From contig CAWJSC010000011.1 of the NCBI GenBank assembly GCA_963845425.1, positions 62,001 to 126,000 of the forward strand: 64,000 nucleotides of DNA, given 5' to 3'. This DNA comes from DATDAH01 sp963845425. Lineage in GTDB: Bacteria; Actinomycetota; Acidimicrobiia; Acidimicrobiales; DATDAH01. The notes beneath the pieces are model-generated. The model had not been told where the DNA came from. It worked only from the letters and a program-made list of their open reading frames with translations, and made no database searches. The position numbers and the translations under genes are program-made. Below, in pieces: positions 59,080-64,000 of this stretch (its first letter is position 1; every line of letters begins with the position of its first letter).

Positions 59080-59384
59080 GCGGCTTGGAGGCCACCGCCT
59101 TCGACGGCGGTCCAGAGGGCGGTGCGGGCCCGGTCGGCGTCGGGGCCTCGGAGGCCGTTGGCGGCGACGACGCCGTCGACCATGTCGGCCAGGACCTGGA
59201 CCCAGAGGCGCCCGCGGAGTCGGATGGCGACCGTGGCTCCACCGTCGGGGCGCCACCGGATGGTGCGCTCGCAACCAGCAAGGCGCGGCGGGCTCCGGAA
59301 GGCGGGGACGGTCAGTCCCTGCCGGCGCGCCACGTCGCTCAGGCTCTTCACCGCTCCTGCGAACCGCACCGATGTGGCCTCCAT
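59076..59384 (-). CDS. Putative antitoxin partner of the PemK/MazF toxin
   Basis: The 102-residue protein reads MEATSVRFAGAVKSLSDVARRQGLTVPAFRS, then PPRLAGCERTIRWRPDGGATVAIRLRGRLWVQVLADMVDG in segments. It is not a ribbon-helix-helix or AbrB-type MazE, so I do not recognise the family. Gene order antitoxin-toxin with a 4-base overlap fits a type II toxin-antitoxin pair. The beta-rich middle (TVAIRLRGRLWVQV) and helical end suggest a small compact domain. Confidence 0.65.
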   Translation of the reverse strand: MEATSVRFAGAVKSLSDVARRQGLTVPAFRSPPRLAGCERTIRWRPDGGATVAIRLRGRLWVQVLADMVDGVVAANGLRGPDADRARTALWTAVEGGGLQAA

Positions 59385-59476
59385 CGGCGCCCATTCTCCC
59401 CGGGGGGTGTGACGGTCATCGCCCCCCTCGACGTGTCCCCCCGCTGGTCACTGCGAGGGCGTACCGTCCGGACGAG

Positions 59477-60421
59477 ATGGAGATGCCTGCCCTCACTCCG
59501 GCCCAGCAGGATGTCGTGGCCATGCTCGGCGCGGCGAAGGCCGACCGGCCGGAGTTCGACCCCGACCTGCGCCACGACCTGCGCGCCCAGCTCGAGCAGG
59601 GCCTGGCCGAGGCGGTGGCCGACGTCGACCCCGACGACCCGATCTGGGTCAGCAAGCACCGGCTGCGGGAGGTCCACGGCTGCGAGGCCAAGTACCGGGC
59701 CGACGAGGTCTTCGTGGTCTCCGCCGCCAACGCCCGCGGGATCGTCGCCCACAAGGCCATCGAGCTGAGCATCAACCTGGCGGGCGACCACGACCCGCTG
59801 GAGCTGATCGATGAGGCCACCGGCCGCCTCGAGCACAGCGACCAGCGGGGCGAGCAGTGGGTGGCCGAGTGGCTGCGGACCTGCTCGGAGGTGGAACGGG
59901 CCGAGGTCAAGGCCGAGGCCAATGACCGACTGGTCAAGTTCCTGGACTGCTGGCCCCCGCTCAACCCGAAGTGGCGCCCGGCGCCGGAGAGCAAGCTCTA
60001 CGTGGACCTCTGCGACGGCCGCATCGTGCTGGCCGGCAAAGTCGACCTCGCCCTCGGCCGGGCCGAGGGGAACCGGGCGGGCAAGGTGCTGGTCGACCTC
60101 AAGACCGGAAGGGCCTACCCCTCCCACCGGGAGGACCTGCGCTTCTATGCGCTCATCGAGGCCATCCGCCTCGGCGTGCCGCCCCGCAAGCTCGCTACCC
60201 ACTACCTGGACTCGGGTCGCCTCGATCCGGAGGAGGTCACCCTGGACCTGCTCGACGCCGCGGTCGCCCGCACGATCGACGGCGTCCTGGCCATGGTGGG
60301 GCTGAACGACCCCGACCGGGAGCTGGTCAAGAAGCCCGGCCCGCCCTGCGGCTGGTGCCCGCTGGCCGACGACTGCGCCGAAGGCCGGGAGTGGCTCGAC
60401 GCCGAGCGGGGTGCCTTCTAG
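59477..60421 (+). CDS. PD-(D/E)XK nuclease family protein (RecB/Cas4-like)
   Basis: The 314-residue protein has the nuclease core GKVDLALG and VLVDLKTGRAYPSHREDLRFYAL, where D, K and the downstream Q/E positions form the PD-(D/E)XK site. The C-terminus has CGWCPLADDCAEG, a cysteine set like the iron-sulfur cluster of AddB/Cas4-type nucleases. The N-terminal part is helical. No CRISPR or RecBCD genes are near. The ATG at 59477 is used; a second ATG two codons on is also possible. Confidence 0.85.
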   Translation: MEMPALTPAQQDVVAMLGAAKADRPEFDPDLRHDLRAQLEQGLAEAVADVDPDDPIWVSKHRLREVHGCEAKYRADEVFVVSAANARGIVAHKAIELSINLAGDHDPLELIDEATGRLEHSDQRGEQWVAEWLRTCSEVERAEVKAEANDRLVKFLDCWPPLNPKWRPAPESKLYVDLCDGRIVLAGKVDLALGRAEGNRAGKVLVDLKTGRAYPSHREDLRFYALIEAIRLGVPPRKLATHYLDSGRLDPEEVTLDLLDAAVARTIDGVLAMVGLNDPDRELVKKPGPPCGWCPLADDCAEGREWLDAERGAF

Positions 60422-60520
60422 CCGGTGGACCCCTCGTCCTTCGCCCCCTGAGGGAAAGGGCGGATAATGGTACGGGCCACGGGGACAGGGTCCCTGGCCG
60501 CCGGTAGCCTTCACGGCCGT

Positions 60521-61432
60521 ATGGCCTCCGAGGACACCCGCCCGGGAACTCCTGTGGACGAGGCCGCGAGCATCGACGTGGACGCACCCGGCGGGACCCT
60601 CGTGCACCTGCCCGTGGACCGGGCGGCCAGCGGCCGGGAAGACCCCGCCCGTCGCGGCGACGTGGACGAGTGGGGCCGCTCCGAGCGCATGCGGGAACTG
60701 GCCCGGATGCTCTACGACCCGATCTACCGGTCCTGGTTCCGGGCCGAATGGGAGGGCCTCGAGAAGATCCCGAAGCACGGTGGTGCCCTGTTGGTGGCCA
60801 ACCACGCCGGGGCCATTCCCTCCGACGCCCCCGTGATCATGCACGGCATCGAGACCGAGCTGCACCGGCCCGTCTACGGCCTGGCCGACCACCTGTTCAA
60901 GTCGCTTCCTGTGGTGGGCACGCTCTGGTCGCGGGTCGGCGGCGTGGTCGCCCACCCGGACAACGCCTACCGCCTGCTGCGGGACAAGCGGGCCCTGGTT
61001 CTCGTGTTCCCCGAGGGGACCAAGGGCACGGGCAAGCACGTTTCGGAGCGCTACCGCCTCCGGCGCTTCGGCCGGGGCGGCTTCGTCGAGATCGCCATGA
61101 AGGCCGGCGTGCCGATCATCCCGATCGCCGTGGTCGGTTCCGAGGAGGCCATGCCGATCATCGCCAAGCTCAACCCCCTCGCCAAGGCCTTCGGCCTCCC
61201 CTACGTCCCGATCACCCCGCAGATGCTGGCCCTCGGCCCGCTGGGGCTGGTGACCCCACTGCCCGCCAAGTTCCGCCTGCGGGTCCTGGACCCGATCCAC
61301 TTCGACGTCCCCGCCGACCAGGAGCGCTACAGCAAGAGCAAGGTCATGGACGCCGCCGATGACATCCGCCAGCGCATCCAGGACCAGCTCTTCGACATGA
61401 TCCGCACCCGCCGCTCGGTCTGGAAGGGCTGA
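60521..61432 (+). CDS. 1-acyl-sn-glycerol-3-phosphate acyltransferase-like protein
   Basis: The 303-residue protein has the acyltransferase motifs NHAGAIPSDAP (a variant of NHxxxxD) and VFPEGTKGTG, plus PIIPIAVVGSEEAMP. A N-terminal polar region of about 60 residues precedes the domain. Such enzymes acylate lysophosphatidate at the membrane. It is followed 3 bases later by the epimerase gene, which suggests an operon. Confidence 0.9.
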   Translation: MASEDTRPGTPVDEAASIDVDAPGGTLVHLPVDRAASGREDPARRGDVDEWGRSERMRELARMLYDPIYRSWFRAEWEGLEKIPKHGGALLVANHAGAIPSDAPVIMHGIETELHRPVYGLADHLFKSLPVVGTLWSRVGGVVAHPDNAYRLLRDKRALVLVFPEGTKGTGKHVSERYRLRRFGRGGFVEIAMKAGVPIIPIAVVGSEEAMPIIAKLNPLAKAFGLPYVPITPQMLALGPLGLVTPLPAKFRLRVLDPIHFDVPADQERYSKSKVMDAADDIRQRIQDQLFDMIRTRRSVWKG

Positions 61433-61435
61433 GGG

Positions 61436-62470
61436 GTGGGCCGCCGCGTCCTCGTCACCGGGCTCAGCTCCTTCTGGGGTGGACGCGTGGCCCAGCAGCT
61501 CGAGGCGGACCCCGACGTCGAGGTCATCGTCGGGCTGGACACCGAACCCCCCGAGGTCGAGCTCGAACGCACGGAGTTCGTCCGCGTCGACCAGAACTAC
61601 TCGATCCTCAGCCGCATCGTGGCCGCCACGAAGGTGGACACGATCATCCACACCTTCCTGGTGATGAACTCCGGCGTCGTCTCCTCGCGGACGATGAAGG
61701 AGATCAACGTCATCGGGACCATGAACCTCTTCGCCGCGGCGTCCGCGCCGGAGAGCACCGTCGAGCGGGTCGTGGTGAAGTCGTCGTCGTTGATCTACGG
61801 CGCCGACCGTGAGGACCCCGGCTTCTTCCGCGAGGACATGAAGCGCACCCGCTACCCCCGCAACGCGGTCGAGCGCAGCCTCCTGGCCGTCGAGGACTAC
61901 GTGCGGGACTTCGCCGTGGACAACCCGCACGTGACCGTGTCGCTGCTGCGGTTCAGCAACGTCCTGGGCCCTGCCATCCGCACCCCGATCAGCCAGTTGC
62001 TGAACCTGCCCGTGGTGCCGTCCATCTTCGGCTTCGACCCCCGGTTCCAGCTCATCCACGAGGTCGACGTCGTGCGCTCGATCCTGTTCGTGCTCGAGCA
62101 CGACCTGGCGGGCATCTACAACGTCGCCGGGGACGGCATGCTGCCCTGGAGCGAGGTGGCCACGATCTGCGGGAAGCGCACCGTGCCCCTGCCGCCGCTG
62201 GCCACCTCCGCCGCCGCCTGGCCGCTGCGCATCGTGGGCTACGACATCCCGCCCGAGACCCTCGACCTGCTGCGGTACGGCCGTGGCGTCGACGGCGCGA
62301 AGCTGGTCGACGCCGGCTTCCGGTACGGCTTCACGACGGCCGGCACCGTGGAGGACTTCGCCCAGGCCCTGCGCCTGCGTTCGACGGTCGGGGCCGCCGA
62401 TCCCGAGTACACCTACCAGGCCGATGTCGAGCAGTTCTTCAAGCACTCCCCCGCCGTCGTCCGGGACTAG
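61436..62470 (+). CDS. NAD-dependent epimerase/dehydratase family protein (extended SDR)
   Basis: The 344-residue protein starts RRVLVTGLSSFWGGRVAQQL with an extended-SDR Rossmann motif (GxxxxxG variant), and has VVVKSSSLIYGADRED. The usual YxxxK is not clear: RNAVERSLLAVEDY sits where it is expected. The lipid-linked context (acyltransferase just upstream) makes a role in lipid or sugar modification likely, but the substrate is unknown. The start is GTG at 61436. Confidence 0.85.
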   Translation: MGRRVLVTGLSSFWGGRVAQQLEADPDVEVIVGLDTEPPEVELERTEFVRVDQNYSILSRIVAATKVDTIIHTFLVMNSGVVSSRTMKEINVIGTMNLFAAASAPESTVERVVVKSSSLIYGADREDPGFFREDMKRTRYPRNAVERSLLAVEDYVRDFAVDNPHVTVSLLRFSNVLGPAIRTPISQLLNLPVVPSIFGFDPRFQLIHEVDVVRSILFVLEHDLAGIYNVAGDGMLPWSEVATICGKRTVPLPPLATSAAAWPLRIVGYDIPPETLDLLRYGRGVDGAKLVDAGFRYGFTTAGTVEDFAQALRLRSTVGAADPEYTYQADVEQFFKHSPAVVRD

Positions 62471-62478
62471 CCACCTGC

Positions 62479-63234
62479 ATGAATGACAGCATCCTGGTCG
62501 ACATCGTCGACGGCGTGGCCACGGTCACGCTCAACGATCCCGACAAGCGCAACGCCATCAGCTTCGACATGGTCGACGCCATCAGCGAGGCATTCGACGC
62601 CCTCGAGGCCGACGGGGGCATCGGCGCCATCGTCGTGACCGGGGCCCCGCCGGCGTTCTGCGCCGGAGCCGACCTGTCGCACCTGGGGGCCTCCCGGGAG
62701 GTCGGGCTGCGTCGGATCTACGAGGGCTTCCTACGCCTCAGCCGCTGCCCCCTGCCGACCCTCGCCGCGGTGAACGGCGCCGCCGTCGGGGCGGGCCTGA
62801 ACATGGCCCTGTCCTGTGACGTCCGCCTCGCCGCCGAAAGCGCCCGCTTCGACACCCGGTTCCTGCAGCTCGGCATCCATCCGGGCGGCGGCTACACGTG
62901 GATGCTGCGCCGCATCGCCGGCGTCCAGGCCACCATGGCCGCCGGGGTGTTCGGCGACGTGCTCGACGGTCAGGAGGCCGAGCGGGTGGGCATGGTCTGG
63001 CGCTGCCACCCCGACGGTGAGCTGCTCGAGGCAGCCCAGGCCATGGCCGCCAAGGCCGCGACCGCCCCCCGGGAGCTCGCCCAGCGGGTCAAGGCCACCA
63101 TCGCCGACATGGCCACCATCGACGACCACGCCGCCGCCGTCGAGCGGGAGCTGGCCGATCAGCTCTGGTCCATGGATCAGCCCGCCTTCGCCGAGCGCCT
63201 CGCCGCCATCCAGGCCCGCATCAGCGGCACGTAG
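62479..63234 (+). CDS. Enoyl-CoA hydratase/isomerase family protein
   Basis: The 251-residue protein has the crotonase pattern TLNDPDKRNAISFDMVD, GAPPAFCAGADLSHLG (oxyanion hole), AAVNGAAVGAGLNMALSCDVRLA and LGIHPGGGYTWMLRR. The catalytic glutamate of classical hydratases aligns near LGIHPGGG, where it is His/Pro, so the reaction may be isomerase-like. It starts 8 bases after the epimerase stop. Confidence 0.92.
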   Translation: MNDSILVDIVDGVATVTLNDPDKRNAISFDMVDAISEAFDALEADGGIGAIVVTGAPPAFCAGADLSHLGASREVGLRRIYEGFLRLSRCPLPTLAAVNGAAVGAGLNMALSCDVRLAAESARFDTRFLQLGIHPGGGYTWMLRRIAGVQATMAAGVFGDVLDGQEAERVGMVWRCHPDGELLEAAQAMAAKAATAPRELAQRVKATIADMATIDDHAAAVERELADQLWSMDQPAFAERLAAIQARISGT

Positions 63235-63246
63235 GGCCCGACCAGC

Positions 63247-63612
63247 GTGCGCTACCTCATCGTCGCGGCCGGCGGGGCCATGGGGGCCGTGGCCCGCTTC
63301 GGCGTCAACCAGGCCGTCGGCCCCCGATCCCTGCCGTGGTCGACCCTGCTGATCAACCTCACGGGGTCCTTCGCCCTCGGGGCCTTCGTGTTCGTCGCCA
63401 CCGACCGGGGCTGGTCACCTGACCTGAGCCTCGCCGTCAGCGTCGGCTTCCTCGGCGCCTACACGACCTTCTCCACCTTCACCTGGGAGACCTTCGACCT
63501 CGGCCGGACCGATCGGGTGCTGACCGCCGCCCTGTACGTCGGGGTGTCGGTGACCCTGGGACTGCTCGCCGCCGCGGCTGGTCATCACCTCGCACGATCC
63601 GTCGGGCGTTGA
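63247..63612 (+). CDS. crcB: Fluoride channel FluC (CrcB)
   Basis: The 121-residue protein has four membrane segments and the CrcB signature: GGAMGAVARFGVNQ at the start, TLLINLTGSFALGAF, and VGFLGAYTTFSTFTWE with the Phe/Thr fluoride track. FluC forms dual-topology dimers that export fluoride; actinobacteria often have two genes, but only one is in this window. It starts with GTG at 63247, 12 bases after the hydratase stop. Confidence 0.95.
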   Translation: MRYLIVAAGGAMGAVARFGVNQAVGPRSLPWSTLLINLTGSFALGAFVFVATDRGWSPDLSLAVSVGFLGAYTTFSTFTWETFDLGRTDRVLTAALYVGVSVTLGLLAAAAGHHLARSVGR

Positions 63613-63687
63613 CGCTGTGCCGCGGAGCGGAGCAGCACCGCGGTCCCGCAGCAGGGCGAAGCCGGAGGCCGCAGGCCGACCGATGGT

Positions 63688-64000
63688 TCAGTCGATCCAC
63701 TCCTCCAGGAGGTCGTCCCGACGCTGCTGCCACTCCTCGGAGGTGATGGCGTAGCGCACGTGGTCCTCCCAGGTGCCGTTGATCTCCAGGTAGCGCTCGG
63801 CGATGCCCTCGTCCCGGATCTTCAACTTCTCGACCACCCGTCGGCTGGCCGAGTTGCGGGGGATGATCGAGATCTGGATCCGGTGCAGGCGCAGGTCGTC
63901 GAAGGCGAACCGAGCCAGGACCACGAGCGCCTCGGGCGTGTAGCCGTGCCCGGCGACGGCCTCGTCGATCCAGTAGCCCACGTACGAGCTCTGGAACGGC
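63688..64000 (-). CDS. GNAT family acetyltransferase, C-terminal fragment (runs off the window)
   Basis: The visible 104 residues end LLEEWID and include SSYVGYWIDEAVAGHGYTPE, ALVVLARFAFDDLRLHRIQI, RNSASRRVVEKLKIRDEG and YLEINGTWEDHVRYAIT, the C-terminal acetyl-CoA-binding half of RimJ/RimL-type N-acetyltransferases. The frame is open to the window edge. It is convergent with crcB, with a 75-base GC-rich gap. Confidence 0.9.
   Translation of the reverse strand, partial: PFQSSYVGYWIDEAVAGHGYTPEALVVLARFAFDDLRLHRIQISIIPRNSASRRVVEKLKIRDEGIAERYLEINGTWEDHVRYAITSEEWQQRRDDLLEEWID

Noticed and set aside
59348..62446. 1032-codon minus-strand open frame
   Set aside because: It is antisense to four clearly supported plus-strand genes and lacks recognisable domains.
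63613..63687. GC-rich gap between crcB and the GNAT gene as a terminator or repeat
   Set aside because: It has CCGCGG-type self-complementary bits, but no clean stem with a U-run or a second copy in the window.
1..64000. CRISPR arrays, integrons, prophage or insertion sequences
   Set aside because: I saw no regularly spaced repeats, integrase or transposase motifs, or phage structural genes.

Overview
The window is 64 kb of very GC-rich, gene-dense bacterial chromosome. GTG starts are common, many neighbouring genes overlap by 1-8 bases, and the gene content is actinobacterial: CarD, a long-form hibernation factor, many F420/FMN luciferase-like oxidoreductases, acyl-CoA enzymes, homoserine acetyltransferase with a SAM riboswitch, and AbiEi/DUF559 genes. 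The best inference is an uncultured-type actinomycete such as a member of Acidimicrobiia. I see no prophage, insertion sequence, CRISPR array or integron. Most of it reads as core or shell chromosome with scattered short palindromic repeats.

Layout. 1-5.3 kb (minus): amidase-hypF-hypC-hypD-hypE, maturation genes for a [NiFe] hydrogenase. 5.4-9 kb: tRNA-Gly(GCC) with terminator, a proline-rich protein, DUF4202 and small proteins, and an Fpg/Nei glycosylase. 9-12.5 kb: SAM riboswitch, metX and a sulfhydrylase for methionine synthesis, then an isocitrate lyase/PEP mutase family enzyme. 12.5-17 kb: an intergenic stretch with a perfect hairpin, an orphan N6-adenine methylase with a palindrome inside its reading frame, a DEAD-box helicase, glutathione peroxidase and an alkyltransferase-like protein. 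17-24 kb: phytanoyl-CoA dioxygenase-like protein, serine hydrolase, two tandem APH-like kinases, lgt, acyl-CoA dehydrogenase and a PIG-L deacetylase. 24-27.6 kb: a DUF1800/DUF1501 pair in which the DUF1800 protein carries S-layer homology repeats. 27.6-31 kb: NTF2-like, MBL-fold, thiL, carD, hpf. 31-40 kb: transporters, a CitE-like lyase, an eIF2B-like protein, fumarase, SDR and a luciferase-like oxidoreductase. 40-44 kb: TetR/EstB divergent from a diiron-like protein and a luciferase-like monooxygenase. 44-57 kb: secreted or anchored metalloproteases around a tightly coupled amidohydrolase-acyl-CoA ligase-aminotransferase-photolyase run. 56.8-57.8 kb: an AbiEi/DUF559 nuclease-like gene bracketed by two near-identical perfect palindromes. 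58-64 kb: tRNA-Leu(UAA), a PemK/MazF toxin with an unfamiliar partner, a PD-(D/E)XK nuclease, acyltransferase, epimerase, enoyl-CoA hydratase, FluC and a GNAT fragment.

Two themes stand out. First, several kinds of short palindromic element occur, including one inside a coding sequence and a pair flanking a nuclease-like gene that ends inside one copy; this may be a non-autonomous or gene-associated palindrome family. Second, at least seven single-base frame disruptions can be inferred (two in thiL; one each in an acidic membrane protein, the eIF2B-like gene, a thioredoxin-like gene, the fumC N-terminus and the PemK toxin). Most fall at runs of G or C, so base-call or assembly error is more likely than decay. 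Interpretation of those genes should wait for read-level confirmation.
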